Shown: positions 16,785 to 26,005 of the stretch, one piece after another
How the letters are laid out: every line of letters begins with the position of its first letter
Position numbering within the stretch: the stretch's first letter is position 1
Assembly (NCBI GenBank): GCA_900142905.1
Contig: FSRV01000001.1
Location: 2,976,001-3,040,000 of the forward strand
Direction of reading: 5' to 3'
Length of the DNA stretch: 64,000 bases
From: Burkholderia sp. GAS332
GTDB taxonomy: Bacteria > Pseudomonadota > Gammaproteobacteria > Burkholderiales > Burkholderiaceae
Notes under the pieces: generated by a model
The model's input: only the letters and a program-made list of their open reading frames with translations
Told to the model about the DNA's origin: nothing
The model's database searches: none
Program-made: the position numbers and the translations under genes

Positions 16785-18686
16785 ATGCCTTTGCCTACCC
16801 CCCCCAGCAAGCTCGGCAATCTCCTGCCGCCTGACGAATACAAGGCTAAAGCCGCCACGCCGGCGCGCTCCGCCGCGAAGAAACAGGCAGTCGGAGGGGA
16901 ATCAGCAGAGTCGGCCGATTATGGCCGCGCGAACGTCGCCACACCGATGGCGCACGCCGCCAATGCCGCGACCACCTTGCGGCCCGTGCCGGCATCGTCG
17001 GCCTCCCCTGTTGCGTCTGCATCCGCCGAGCAAGCTGCACCGGCGCGCGACGCAGGAGCGCGCGGTCGCAAATCGAAGCAGACCGCCGCCTTGCTGCAAC
17101 CGGTTCCCGCTGCCCGTCCGCAAGCCGAGCCGGCCGCTTCTGCCACACCCGCTGCCGCGCCCGCTGCCAAATCGCAGCCGGTCGTCGCCCGCGCGCCAAG
17201 CGCGAAAGACCCGGTCGCCAGCGAGCCCGCAGCCGTCGCACCCAGCACGCGCGGCACCAGCAAGAAGCGCGGCACGTCCGCCGACCCGCTCGAAATGCAG
17301 AAGCTTTTCGTGCTCGACACGAACGTGCTGATGCACGATCCAAGCTGCCTGTTCCGTTTCGAGGAACACGACGTCTATCTGCCGATGATGACGTTGGAAG
17401 AACTGGACAACCACAAGAAGGGCATGTCCGAAGTCGCGCGTAACGCTCGCCAGGTGAGCCGCACGCTGGACGCGTTGGTGGCGAACGCCGGCAACATCTC
17501 GGACGGCATTTCGCTTGCGCGTCTCGGCAGCCGCGAGGCATCCGGGCGCCTGTACTTCCAGACCAAGCTCACCGCCATCGAGCCGGTCGAAGGCCTGCCG
17601 GAAGGCAAGGCCGACAACCAGATTCTCGGCGTGGTGCGTGCGTTGCAGCGCGACCGGATGGATCGCCAGGTCGTGCTGGTGTCGAAAGACATCAACATGC
17701 GCATCAAGGCGCACGCGCTCGGCCTGCCCGCGGAAGATTACTTCAACGACCAGGTGCTCGAAGACAGCGATCTGCTGTACTCGGGCATCCGCGCGCTGCC
17801 GCAGGATTTCTGGACCAAGCACGCGAAGGGCATGGAGAGCTGGCAGGACACCAAAACCGGCACCACGTATTACCGTGTGACGGGTCCGCTGTGCGCCTCG
17901 ATGCTGGTCAACGAGTTCGTCTATCTCGAGCCGCAAAACGGCGAGCCGGCGTTTCATGCGCTGGTGCGCGAACTGAACGGCAAGACGGCGCTGCTGCAAA
18001 CCTTGCGCGACTACGGCCACCACAAGAACAACGTGTGGGGCATCACGGCGCGCAATCGCGAGCAGAACTTCGCCCTGAACCTGTTGATGAATCCGGAGAT
18101 CGACTTCGTCACGCTGCTAGGTCAGGCGGGTACCGGCAAGACGCTGGTCGCGCTCGCGGCGGGCCTCGCGCAAGTGCTCGACGACAAGCGCTACAACGAG
18201 ATCATCGTGACGCGCGCCACGGTGCCGGTCGGTGAAGACATCGGCTTTCTGCCGGGTACGGAAGAGGAAAAAATGCAGCCGTGGATGGGTGCATTCGACG
18301 ACAACCTCGAAGTCCTGCAGAAAACCGACGACGCCGCCGGCGAATGGGGCCGCGCCGCGACTCAGGAGTTGATCCGCTCGCGCCTGAAGGTCAAGAGCAT
18401 GAACTTCATGCGCGGCCGTACGTTCGTGGACAAGTATCTGATCATCGACGAGGCGCAAAACCTGACGCCGAAGCAGATGAAGACGCTGGTCACGCGTGCC
18501 GGTCCGGGTACGAAGATCATTTGTCTCGGCAATATCGCGCAGATCGATACGCCTTACCTGACCGAAGGCAGCTCGGGTCTGACCTACGTGGTCGATCGCT
18601 TCAAGGGCTGGGCGCACAGCGGGCATGTGACGCTGGCGCGCGGCGAGCGCTCGCGTCTGGCGGATTACGCGTCGGAAATTCTTTAA
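16785..18686 (+). CDS. PIN-PhoH family ATPase (PhoH2-like)
   Basis: This 633-residue cytoplasmic protein combines a PIN ribonuclease-like domain with a PhoH P-loop ATPase, the PhoH2 arrangement linked to RNA unwinding and cleavage in other bacteria. ATG 16785 follows GAGGGA. Residues 1 to about 165 are a low-complexity Ala/Pro/Lys-rich arm. The PIN domain starts near 174 (FVLDTNVLMHDPSCLFRF, with acidic residues also in MMTLEELDNHKKG). The PhoH domain has Walker A GQAGTGKT near 445 and Walker B YLIIDEAQNLTPKQMKTL. A strong terminator follows, so this is probably a single-gene unit. The long N-terminal arm is unusual; its role is unknown. Confidence 0.92.
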   Translation: MPLPTPPSKLGNLLPPDEYKAKAATPARSAAKKQAVGGESAESADYGRANVATPMAHAANAATTLRPVPASSASPVASASAEQAAPARDAGARGRKSKQTAALLQPVPAARPQAEPAASATPAAAPAAKSQPVVARAPSAKDPVASEPAAVAPSTRGTSKKRGTSADPLEMQKLFVLDTNVLMHDPSCLFRFEEHDVYLPMMTLEELDNHKKGMSEVARNARQVSRTLDALVANAGNISDGISLARLGSREASGRLYFQTKLTAIEPVEGLPEGKADNQILGVVRALQRDRMDRQVVLVSKDINMRIKAHALGLPAEDYFNDQVLEDSDLLYSGIRALPQDFWTKHAKGMESWQDTKTGTTYYRVTGPLCASMLVNEFVYLEPQNGEPAFHALVRELNGKTALLQTLRDYGHHKNNVWGITARNREQNFALNLLMNPEIDFVTLLGQAGTGKTLVALAAGLAQVLDDKRYNEIIVTRATVPVGEDIGFLPGTEEEKMQPWMGAFDDNLEVLQKTDDAAGEWGRAATQELIRSRLKVKSMNFMRGRTFVDKYLIIDEAQNLTPKQMKTLVTRAGPGTKIICLGNIAQIDTPYLTEGSSGLTYVVDRFKGWAHSGHVTLARGERSRLADYASEIL

Positions 18687-18713
18687 GTTTCAACGCTTTA
18701 GTTTTACCGCAAA

Positions 18714-18747
18714 GCCGCGTCCGGATCACTCCGGACGCGGCTTTTTT
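18714..18747 (+). terminator. Intrinsic terminator downstream of the PhoH gene
   Basis: GCCGCGTCCGGA and TCCGGACGCGGC form a perfect 12-bp stem with a 4-base loop (TCAC), followed directly by TTTTTTATT. Confidence 0.95.
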
Positions 18748-18891
18748 ATTGGCCGCACGTTCCGTTCCGGCCACACTTAGCGCACAAACTTCATGTAATT
18801 TGTCAAGAATTCTTGCCTGAGCCATGTTCGACGGGCTACCATCCCGGCATCGTCCGCCATTAAACGAGCGTTTGCCGCTCCCTTCGTCTTC

Positions 18892-19995
18892 ATGCGCCGA
18901 CTCGCCTGTTCGCTGCTGACCGTTTTGCTGCTCGCTGCTTGCGCCGGCGCGCCGCAAAAGACGTCGCGCGGGCCGGGTTCGTCGGTCGTGGTCACGAACG
19001 GCGCTTATCATGCACCGCCACCAGGCTTCCCGAATTTCGTCGACCACAGTATCGGGCGCGAGGAAATCTCAATCCAGGCGATGAGTCTGGTCGGCATTCC
19101 ATACCGCTGGGGTGGCAATACGCCCGATAGCGGCTTCGATTGCAGCGGATTGGTTCGCTATGTGGTGTCACGTGCTGCTTCCGTGAATCTGCCGCGGACA
19201 ACCGCGGATATGAGCGGCCGCGGCGAATCGATCGAACCGGATGAAATCGCGCCGGGCGATCTGATTTTCTTCAACACTACCGGGCGCGCGCATTCGCACG
19301 TCGGCATTTATGTGGGCAAGCTGCGCTTTGTCAACGCGCCGTCGACGGGCGGCACCGTGCGGCTCGACTATCTGACCAATCCTTATTGGGCCAAGCGCTT
19401 CGACGGTATTCGTCGCGTTGCGTCGCCGGTTGCGACACCCGCGCCGTTCGATACACCGAGCTATCAGGCTGCGGCGCCGCAACCCGAGCGCGTCGCGCCG
19501 GTGGCCCAGGTAGCACCGGTTTATGCGGGTGCCTCGGCGACCCTTCAGGCGCCGCTGACTGCAGCCGCCCAACCTGCGGTCGCGACGGCTGCCGCGCCGG
19601 CACCGCAAGCTGATCCGTTCGAACCGCCGCCGCCCGGCATGAGTGCCGCGCAGATGCAGGCACGCGCGGCAGGCGCGGTGTCTCCGGCGCCCGTTCCGGC
19701 CGCTCAAGCGAGTACGTACGACGCCGCCGCGGGCGCTGCGAATCAGCAGGTGGCTGCGCGCGCCGAATCGCCAACGGCTGCCGCCCGCGCGCCCGATTCG
19801 ATCGATGCTGCCGCCGATGCGTTCGAGCCGCCTCCACCTGCTTCGGTCGCCGCGCGCCAGGCCCAGCAAGCTCAGCAAGCCGATGGGAATGCAGGCGTGC
19901 AGATCATGCGCGCCTCAACGGCCTCACGCGGCATCCCTGCCCCCACGCAAACCACCGACGACCCGATCGCACGCTTCGCCAACGGCAACTTCTAA
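18892..19995 (+). CDS. NlpC/P60-family lipoprotein, probable cell-wall endopeptidase
   Basis: This 367-residue protein has a lipoprotein signal peptide with lipobox LLAAC, the lipidated cysteine being Cys17. The NlpC/P60 domain spans about residues 58-170: GIPYRWGGNTPDSGFDCSGLVRYV with catalytic Cys84, and RAHSHVGIYVGKLRF with catalytic His136. Such enzymes cleave peptidoglycan stem peptides. After about residue 175 it becomes a long Ala/Pro/Gln-rich tail containing two related motifs, DPFEPPPPGMS and DAFEPPPPASV. The tail may be a wall-spanning or protein-binding segment. No partner gene is adjacent. Confidence 0.9.
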   Translation: MRRLACSLLTVLLLAACAGAPQKTSRGPGSSVVVTNGAYHAPPPGFPNFVDHSIGREEISIQAMSLVGIPYRWGGNTPDSGFDCSGLVRYVVSRAASVNLPRTTADMSGRGESIEPDEIAPGDLIFFNTTGRAHSHVGIYVGKLRFVNAPSTGGTVRLDYLTNPYWAKRFDGIRRVASPVATPAPFDTPSYQAAAPQPERVAPVAQVAPVYAGASATLQAPLTAAAQPAVATAAAPAPQADPFEPPPPGMSAAQMQARAAGAVSPAPVPAAQASTYDAAAGAANQQVAARAESPTAAARAPDSIDAAADAFEPPPPASVAARQAQQAQQADGNAGVQIMRASTASRGIPAPTQTTDDPIARFANGNF

Positions 19996-20070
19996 CCGTC
20001 GCTAGCCCATCCCCGCTGCGCTGCCGATCTGCTATCGTCATCGATATTCTTCTGACAGCGGGCGGTAACG

Positions 20071-20877
20071 ATGGATCTCGGGCTGAAAGACAAGGTGGTG
20101 TTGATCACGGGCGGCAGCAAAGGGATCGGGCTCGCCTGCGCCCGAGCCTTCGCTCTGGAAGGGGCAAAAGTGGCGATCGTTTCGCGCGACCCCGCCAATC
20201 TCGCACGCGCTTATGAACAGTTGAAGCAAGAGGGTCTGCACGTGCATCGGACGCGCGCCGACCTGCACGAACCGCACAGTGCCGCGGACATCGTCGAGGA
20301 AGTCAGCACTGCGGTCGGCCCCATCGACGTGCTGATCAACAGCGCCGGCGCAGCCCGCCGCTATGACCCGGAAACGCTGGATGCCGATGCATTCCGCGCG
20401 ACCATGGAAGCCAAGTATTTCCCCTACATCTACCCGCAGCAGGAAGTGCTCCGGCGCATGGCCGAGCGTGTGAAGGCCGGGGACGGCGCCGCACCCGGCA
20501 CGATCGTCAACATCATCGGCATGGGCGGCAAGATCGCGAGCGATATCCATATCGCCGGCGGTGCCGCGAATGCCGCGTTGATGCTTGCCACCGTCGGCCT
20601 CGCTCACTACTACGCGCGCTACGGCATCCGCATCAATGCCATCAATCCGGGCGCGACACTGACCGAGCGCGTCGAGGAAGCGGTCAAGCTGGAAGCGTCG
20701 CAGCAAGGCATTGAAAGCGCGGACGCGTTGGCGCGCGGGCAGGCTAAAGTGCCGCTCGGACGCTATGCAAAACCGGAGGAAATCGCTGACGTCGCGCTGT
20801 TTCTGGCGAGCCGCCGCGCGAGCTATGTGACGGGCGCGATCGTCCCGATGGATGGAGGCAGCACGCCGTTGATCTGA
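20071..20877 (+). CDS. SDR-family protein lacking the catalytic Tyr/Lys
   Basis: The 268-residue Rossmann protein has the coenzyme motif TGGSKGIG (residues 14-21), the NNAG-like INSAGAA, the INPGATLTERV stretch and the C-terminal YVTGAIVPMDGGS typical of classical short-chain dehydrogenases. Where the active site should read Ser...Tyr-x-x-x-Lys, it has NIIGMGGKIASDIHIAGGAA followed by NAALM, so the Tyr and Lys positions appear to be Gly and Asn. The usual catalytic Asn region (MEAKYF) is also altered. It may use other residues, bind a ligand without catalysis, or belong to a divergent subgroup. Substrate unknown. Confidence 0.82.
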   Translation: MDLGLKDKVVLITGGSKGIGLACARAFALEGAKVAIVSRDPANLARAYEQLKQEGLHVHRTRADLHEPHSAADIVEEVSTAVGPIDVLINSAGAARRYDPETLDADAFRATMEAKYFPYIYPQQEVLRRMAERVKAGDGAAPGTIVNIIGMGGKIASDIHIAGGAANAALMLATVGLAHYYARYGIRINAINPGATLTERVEEAVKLEASQQGIESADALARGQAKVPLGRYAKPEEIADVALFLASRRASYVTGAIVPMDGGSTPLI

Positions 20878-20925
20878 GCGGCGCGCTTTATTTGCAGCTT
20901 TAGGGCTGGGAGGCCCGGTGCTTTT

Positions 20926-20953
20926 GGCTCCGGGCTCCGGGCTCCGGGCTCCG
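20926..20953 (+). repeat. Four tandem copies of GGCTCCG
   Basis: Four exact 7-bp units run without interruption in the 132-bp gap between the SDR gene and pit. They look like a small slippage-prone tract with no evident function. Confidence 0.9.
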
Positions 20954-20979
20954 TGGCAGAGCATCGAAACCTGAAAACG

Positions 20980-21003
20980 TGCGGACGGCCTTTGCCGTCC
21001 GCA
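20980..21003. terminator. Hairpin between convergent SDR and pit genes
   Basis: TGCGGACGGC and GCCGTCCGCA form a perfect 10-bp stem with a CTTT loop. On the minus strand it sits 7 bases after the pit stop codon and is followed by CGTTTTC. It plausibly ends transcription of pit and perhaps also of the convergent SDR gene. Confidence 0.7.
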
Positions 21004-21009
21004 TTGCAT

Positions 21010-22020
21010 TTACAGAAAGCGGTGGCCAAGCCACCAGGCAGCCGCGGCGAGCGCCGCGGAGGCCGGAATCGTCAGAATCCACGCCCAGACGATGTTGCCG
21101 GCCACCCCCCAACGCACCGCGCTCAACTTCTGCGTCGCGCCGACACCAACGATCGCGCCGGTAATCGTATGCGTGGTGGACACCGGGATGCCGAGCCACG
21201 ACGCCGTAAACAGCGTGATCGCACCGCCCGTCTCCGCGCAAAAACCGCCAACCGGCTTCAGCTTGGTGATCTTCTGACCCATGGTGCGGACAATCCGCCA
21301 GCCGCCGAACAACGTACCGATACCCATCGACAGATAGCAGCCGCCGATCACCCACAGCGGCGGTGCGTCCGCGATCGATGACGCGTAGCCAGTCGCGATC
21401 AGCAGCATCCAGATGATACCGATGGTTTTCTGCGCGTCGTTACCGCCGTGGCCGAGGCTATACAAGCCTGCGGAGACCAGTTGCAGGCGCCGGAACCGCC
21501 GGTCGACCTTGCTGGGTGGCGTGCGGAAATAGATCCACGACACCGCCAGCATGAAGAATGAGCCGAGTACGAAACCGAGCAGCGGCGAGATGAAAATGAA
21601 GGCAACCGTCTTCATCAATCCGTCGATATTGAGCGACCCCCAGCCCGACTTGGCGAGCGCCGCGCCCACCAGTCCACCGATCAACGCATGCGACGAGCTG
21701 GACGGAATACCGTAATGCCATGTGATGATGTTCCAGCCGATCGCCCCGACCAACGCCCCAAAAATGACGTAGTGGTCGACGATATGCGGATCGATCGTGC
21801 CCTTGCCGACCGTCTGCGCCACTTTCAGGTGGAACACGAAATACGCGATAACGTTGAACGCCGCCGCGAAGGCCACGGCCTGCTGCGGCTTGAGCACACC
21901 GGTCGACACGACCGTGGCGATCGAATTCGCCGCGTCGTGGAAGCCGTTCATGAAGTCGAAAATCAGCGCGACGACGACCAGGCCGACAACGACCCAGATT
22001 GCGAGTTGTATCGATTGCAT
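21010..22020 (-). CDS. pit: Low-affinity inorganic phosphate transporter, Pit family
   Basis: This 336-residue inner-membrane protein is a proton/metal-phosphate symporter of the PiT family. The duplicated family signature is visible: FDFMNGFHDAANSIATVV near the N-terminus and the GGNDAQKTIGI / SLGHGGNDAQ block in the middle. About ten hydrophobic segments are present, with GIPVSTTHTITGAIVGVGAT in the second half. Its ATG overlaps the stop of the upstream DUF47 gene by one base (TAATG), so the two are co-translated, as is common for Pit and its PhoU-like regulator. Confidence 0.95.
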   Translation of the reverse strand: MQSIQLAIWVVVGLVVVALIFDFMNGFHDAANSIATVVSTGVLKPQQAVAFAAAFNVIAYFVFHLKVAQTVGKGTIDPHIVDHYVIFGALVGAIGWNIITWHYGIPSSSSHALIGGLVGAALAKSGWGSLNIDGLMKTVAFIFISPLLGFVLGSFFMLAVSWIYFRTPPSKVDRRFRRLQLVSAGLYSLGHGGNDAQKTIGIIWMLLIATGYASSIADAPPLWVIGGCYLSMGIGTLFGGWRIVRTMGQKITKLKPVGGFCAETGGAITLFTASWLGIPVSTTHTITGAIVGVGATQKLSAVRWGVAGNIVWAWILTIPASAALAAAAWWLGHRFL

Positions 22021-22646
22021 TATGCGTTTTCCAGCACGATGCCTTCGATAATGTTCGCCACGTCCTCACACTTGTCGGTGATGGTTTCGAGCAGTTCGTA
22101 GATCGCCTTCAGCTTGATCAGCGTCTTGACGTTGTCTTCTTCGCGGAAGAGTTTCGACATGGCCGAGCGCAGCACGCGGTCGGCTTCCGATTCCAGACGG
22201 TCGATGTCCTCGCACGCCTTCAGGATCTGGCTCGCCTGCTTCATGTCCGACAGCAGGCCGACGGCGAACTGCACGCGCTCGGAGGTGGCCGTACAGATGT
22301 GCGCCAGCTGGCTCGCTTCGGAGGTCACCGCCTGCACGTCGTACAGCGAGATAGCGGTGGCGACGTCCTCCATCAAATCGAGGATGTCGTCCATCGTGGT
22401 GATCAGCTTGTGGATCTCGTCGCGGTCGAGCGGCGTGATGAAGGTCTTGTGCAGCAGATCGATGGCTTCGTGCGTGAGCTTGTCAGCAGCCTTCTCGGCC
22501 TTCTGCACGTTTTGCTTGTGGGTCTCGGCGTTCTGCAGATTGTCGATCAGCAGCTCGAGTTCACGACTGGCCGAGACGATGCACGTTGCGTGCGCATTGA
22601 AAATTTCAAAGAACTTGCCCTCGGTGGGCATGAATCGACCGAACAT
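22020..22646 (-). CDS. DUF47 (PhoU-like) phosphate transport regulator
   Basis: This 208-residue, largely helical cytoplasmic protein belongs to the DUF47/TIGR00153 family. It begins MFGRFMPTEGKFFEIFNAHA and carries the family's acidic metal-binding-like stretches (ITTMDDILDLMEDVATAI and RLESEADRVLRSAMSKLF). Homologues accompany Pit transporters and probably tune phosphate uptake. It directly precedes pit with a one-base overlap. Confidence 0.92.
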   Translation of the reverse strand: MFGRFMPTEGKFFEIFNAHATCIVSASRELELLIDNLQNAETHKQNVQKAEKAADKLTHEAIDLLHKTFITPLDRDEIHKLITTMDDILDLMEDVATAISLYDVQAVTSEASQLAHICTATSERVQFAVGLLSDMKQASQILKACEDIDRLESEADRVLRSAMSKLFREEDNVKTLIKLKAIYELLETITDKCEDVANIIEGIVLENA

Positions 22647-22774
22647 TGGGATCCCGAAAATTGGTCACATTATGGCTGACATAAAACCGCCACATTGTAC
22701 CGTTCCGGGATCGATGTCGCACTTTTGAAAGCGTCGTTACAACAGGTCCAGCAGCTATCTCAGCAGTTACCGCC

Positions 22775-24160
22775 TTACTCGCTATAGAAATTCTGCGCGC
22801 CGGCAAAATTGTCGAACTTCGTGAATTGTCCATGGAACGTGAGTCGAACAGGACCGATCGGACCATTCCGCTGCTTACCGATGATAATCTCCGCGGTGCC
22901 CTTGTCCGGGCTGTCCGGGTTGTACACCTCATCGCGGTAAATGAACAGAATGACGTCCGCATCCTGTTCGATAGCGCCGGATTCGCGCAAGTCGGACATG
23001 ATCGGCCGCTTGTTCGGGCGCTGTTCGAGACCCCGGTTGAGCTGCGACAGCGCGATCACGGGTACGTCGAGTTCTTTGGCGAGACTCTTCAGCGAACGCG
23101 AGATTTCCGAGATTTCGGTTGCGCGGTTTTCACCCGACGACGAACCGCTCATCAGCTGCAAATAGTCGATGATGATCAGACCGAGCTTGCCGCACTGACG
23201 CGACAGCCGACGCGCGCGCGAACGCAGTTCCATCGGGTTCAGGCCGCCGGTTTCGTCGATGAAAATCTGCGCCTCGCTCATTTTCTGCACCGCGTGCGTG
23301 AGCTTCGGCCAATCCTCATCGGTCAAGCGCCCGGTCCGCATGCGGTGCTGGTCGAGCCGGCCGACCGAGCCCAGCATACGCATCGTCAGTTGCGAGCCCG
23401 GCATTTCCATGGAGAACACGGCGACCGGCAGGCCATACTCGACCGCCACGTATTCGCCGACGTTCATCGAAAACGCCGTTTTACCCATCGACGGGCGACC
23501 CGCCACGATGATCAGCTCGCCGCCGTGCATACCGGAGGTCATCCGGTCCAGGTCGACAAAGCCGGTCGGTGTGCCGGTCACGTCGCTCGGATTGGCGGTG
23601 TGATACAGCGTGTCGATGCGCTCGACCACCTCGGTCAGGAGCGGCCCGATTTCCAGAAAGCCCTGCGTGCCGCGCGCGCCGTCTTCAGCGATCGAAAACA
23701 CCTTCGATTCGGCCTCGTCCAGCAACTGGCGGACTTCCTTACCCTGCGGGTTGAAAGCGTCGGCAGAAATTTCATCGGCCACGGACACGAGGCGGCGCAG
23801 CACCGCGCGATCGCGCACGATTTCCGCGTAGCGGCGGATATTGGCCGCGCTCGGCGTGTTCTGCGCCAGCGCGTTCAGGTACGCGAGACCGCCAACCTCT
23901 TCCGCCTTGCCCGAGGTGCCGAGCGCCTCGTACACGGTAATCACGTCCGCCGGACGCGTCGCCGCGATCAGCTTGCCGATGTGCTCGAAAATGATGCGGT
24001 GGTCGTATCGGTAAAAATCGCTCTGCGACAGGAAGTCGGCGATGCGGTCCCATGCCGCGTTGTCGAGCAGCAGGCCGCCCAGCACCGACTGCTCGGCTTC
24101 GATCGAATGCGGCGGGACTTTCAGCGACTCGATTTGGGGATCTTTGGACGGTGCGTTCAT
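22775..24160 (-). CDS. dnaB: Replicative DNA helicase DnaB
   Basis: This 461-residue hexameric 5'-3' helicase unwinds DNA at the replication fork. The N-terminal primase-interaction domain begins VPPHSIEAEQSVLGGLLLDN. The RecA-like C-terminal domain carries Walker A in AGRPSMGKTAF and Walker B around LGLIIIDYLQLMSG, then SRSLKSLAKELDVPVIALSQLNR and the arginine-finger region. It lies on the same strand as the rpsF operon but beyond that operon's terminator, so it is likely transcribed separately. I see no good Shine-Dalgarno before the ATG. Confidence 0.97.
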   Translation of the reverse strand: MNAPSKDPQIESLKVPPHSIEAEQSVLGGLLLDNAAWDRIADFLSQSDFYRYDHRIIFEHIGKLIAATRPADVITVYEALGTSGKAEEVGGLAYLNALAQNTPSAANIRRYAEIVRDRAVLRRLVSVADEISADAFNPQGKEVRQLLDEAESKVFSIAEDGARGTQGFLEIGPLLTEVVERIDTLYHTANPSDVTGTPTGFVDLDRMTSGMHGGELIIVAGRPSMGKTAFSMNVGEYVAVEYGLPVAVFSMEMPGSQLTMRMLGSVGRLDQHRMRTGRLTDEDWPKLTHAVQKMSEAQIFIDETGGLNPMELRSRARRLSRQCGKLGLIIIDYLQLMSGSSSGENRATEISEISRSLKSLAKELDVPVIALSQLNRGLEQRPNKRPIMSDLRESGAIEQDADVILFIYRDEVYNPDSPDKGTAEIIIGKQRNGPIGPVRLTFHGQFTKFDNFAGAQNFYSE

Positions 24161-24221
24161 GGAGAGGAATTATCGGGTAAATCGAGCGCGCGCGGGCGGG
24201 GGAAAAACTAAAAACGGGCAC

Positions 24222-24260
24222 AAAAAAAGGCAGGGGCCAGTCACCCGGCCCCTGCCTTTT
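24222..24260 (-). terminator. Intrinsic terminator of the rpsF-priB-rpsR-rplI operon
   Basis: On the minus strand AAAAGGCAGGGGCC and GGCCCCTGCCTTTT form a strong stem with an 8-base loop, continuing into TTTTTTTG. It lies about 35 bp after the rplI stop and before dnaB. Confidence 0.92.
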
Positions 24261-24293
24261 GCCAGCAACAACCTGGCAGATGCTACACGATGC

Positions 24294-24746
24294 TTAGACG
24301 TGTTCGCCGATCACAGCCACGTTGACATCGACGATGACGTCGGTGTGCAGCGAGATCTGAACAGCGTGCTCGCCAACCAGCTTCAGCGGGCCTTCCGGCA
24401 GACGCACTTGCGCCTTTTCCACTGCGAAGCCAAGCTTAACCAGTGCGTCAGCGATGTCCGCGTTCGTCACCGAACCAAACAGACGGCCGTCGACGCCAGC
24501 CTTCTGATTGATCTGAACCGTCGAGCCTGCCAGCTTTTCGCCTTGAGCTTGAGCGATAGCCAGCTTTTCAGCGGCGATCTTTTCGAGTTCTGCGCGGCGA
24601 ACTTCGAATTCAGCCAGGGCTTCCTTCGTTGCACGGCGAGCTTGCTTGTTCGGGATCAGGAAGTTACGTGCGTAACCGTCCTTGACCTTCACGATATCGC
24701 CCAGGTTGCCCAGATTGACGACTTTTTCCAGAAGAATAATTTGCAT
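24294..24746 (-). CDS. rplI: 50S ribosomal protein L9
   Basis: The 150-residue protein begins with the L9 signature [20 protein letters not shown] and [17 protein letters not shown] long central helix and the C-terminal rRNA-binding lobe ([16 protein letters not shown]) follow. It is the last gene of the conserved rpsF-priB-rpsR-rplI operon; AAGGAGTA-like sequence precedes its ATG. Confidence 0.98.
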   Translation of the reverse strand: MQIILLEKVVNLGNLGDIVKVKDGYARNFLIPNKQARRATKEALAEFEVRRAELEKIAAEKLAIAQAQGEKLAGSTVQINQKAGVDGRLFGSVTNADIADALVKLGFAVEKAQVRLPEGPLKLVGEHAVQISLHTDVIVDVNVAVIGEHV

Positions 24747-24773
24747 TCGGATACTCCTTATCGCGTCGTCGGG

Positions 24774-25049
24774 TTAGGCCTTGTGCTGGTCGGTGTACGG
24801 CACCAGCGCGAGGAAACGTGCGCGCTTGATTGCCGTATCCAGCTGGCGTTGATAATGCGACTTCGTACCCGTGAGACGCGCCGGCGTGATCTTGCCGTTT
24901 TCGCCGATGAAGTCCTTCAGCGTTTCGAGGTCCTTGTAGTCGATGTGATCGACGTTAGCGGCCGTGAAACGGCAGAACTTCTTGCGCTTGAAGAGCGGAT
25001 TTTGTTGCTGACGACGCTTGTCGAATTTCTTACCAGTCGGGCGGGGCAT
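24774..25049 (-). CDS. rpsR: 30S ribosomal protein S18
   Basis: The 91-residue basic protein has the S18 core ([38 protein letters not shown]), in which S18 binds S6 and 16S rRNA. It starts 2 bp after the priB stop codon, so the genes are tightly linked. A GGAC/AAAGGAC Shine-Dalgarno lies just before the ATG. Confidence 0.98.
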   Translation of the reverse strand: MPRPTGKKFDKRRQQQNPLFKRKKFCRFTAANVDHIDYKDLETLKDFIGENGKITPARLTGTKSHYQRQLDTAIKRARFLALVPYTDQHKA

Positions 25050-25051
25050 GT

Positions 25052-25351
25052 TCAGTCCTTTCCAATGTCCTGCAATTCTGTGATGTGAAATACCAGAGTT
25101 CTTGCGTTGCGGTGCTTTTTCGCCAGAAAGCCTGTGAAGAGCGTTTCTACGCCCATCTGACAGCCTTCCAGCTTACCGCTCGCCTCACCTGCGGCTACCG
25201 CCTGCATGGTCAGTTCGACTTGCCGGGCAATGCCGGCTTCGACGACTTCCGTGCGGTGGTGCAACGTGCAACCTGCAATCGGAACGCCGGCGGGGGTGTA
25301 CCGCACCGGTTCGCGTTCGACGACGCTGGCCGTAAGCTGCAGCCGATTCAT
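25052..25351 (-). CDS. priB: Primosomal replication protein N (PriB)
   Basis: This 99-residue single-domain OB-fold protein binds single-stranded DNA and helps PriA restart stalled replication forks. It starts [25 protein letters not shown], with the later [16 protein letters not shown] core typical of PriB. Its place between rpsF and rpsR is the standard proteobacterial order and confirms the call. Confidence 0.95.
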   Translation of the reverse strand: MNRLQLTASVVEREPVRYTPAGVPIAGCTLHHRTEVVEAGIARQVELTMQAVAAGEASGKLEGCQMGVETLFTGFLAKKHRNARTLVFHITELQDIGKD

Positions 25352-25401
25352 GTAACCTTTGGCGAAAGCGACGCTTGTTCTGATAGCTTAAATAGTGTGT
25401 C

Positions 25402-25776
25402 TTAAGCCTGCGCTTCGGACGGTTGCGTAGCAGCCGACTTCTTGGCTTCTTCGCGCTGCACTTCCTTCATCATCGGCGACGGGCCGGTTTCGGCCTTCTT
25501 CATCTTGACGATCAGGTGACGCAGAACAGCGTCGTTGAACTTGAATGCGTGTTCCAGCTCGTCGAGCGTGGTTTGATCGCATTCGATGTTCATGCAGACG
25601 TAGTGAGCCTTCGCGAGTTTCTCGATCATGTAGGCCAGTTGGCGACGGCCCCAGTCTTCGATACGGTGGATCTGGCCACCGTGCGAGGTGATCGTGCTCT
25701 TGTAACGCTCGATCATGGCGGGCACTTGCTCGCTCTGATCGGGATGCACGATAAAGACGATTTCATAATGACGCAT
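25402..25776 (-). CDS. rpsF: 30S ribosomal protein S6
   Basis: The 124-residue protein starts [21 protein letters not shown] at ATG 25776, directly after an AAGGAGTGTGT ribosome-binding site; the frame open upstream to 25839 is not used. The ferredoxin-like S6 fold is followed by an Ala/Lys/Glu-rich C-terminal tail. It heads the rpsF-priB-rpsR-rplI operon; the promoter must lie in the roughly 225 bp between here and the anti-sigma gene end at 26006. Confidence 0.97.
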   Translation of the reverse strand: MRHYEIVFIVHPDQSEQVPAMIERYKSTITSHGGQIHRIEDWGRRQLAYMIEKLAKAHYVCMNIECDQTTLDELEHAFKFNDAVLRHLIVKMKKAETGPSPMMKEVQREEAKKSAATQPSEAQA

Positions 25777-26005
25777 ACACACTCCTTGTGGATTAAAGCC
25801 ACCCGGGCGTCGGAACCGGTGTGGCAAGTGAGAAGCCAAAGAGTGTAACCCGATTAGGGCCGGGTTGCAAGATATCCCGTTAATCTGGCACGTGAATCGG
25901 GTGTGTTTTCAAGGGTTTAGGACGCAGCGGACAACCGGAGGACAGACGGTCGCCACGCGTGCGCGCCCGGAAACATCCCCGCCGGATCGCGCACGCGCCG
26001 CCCGC

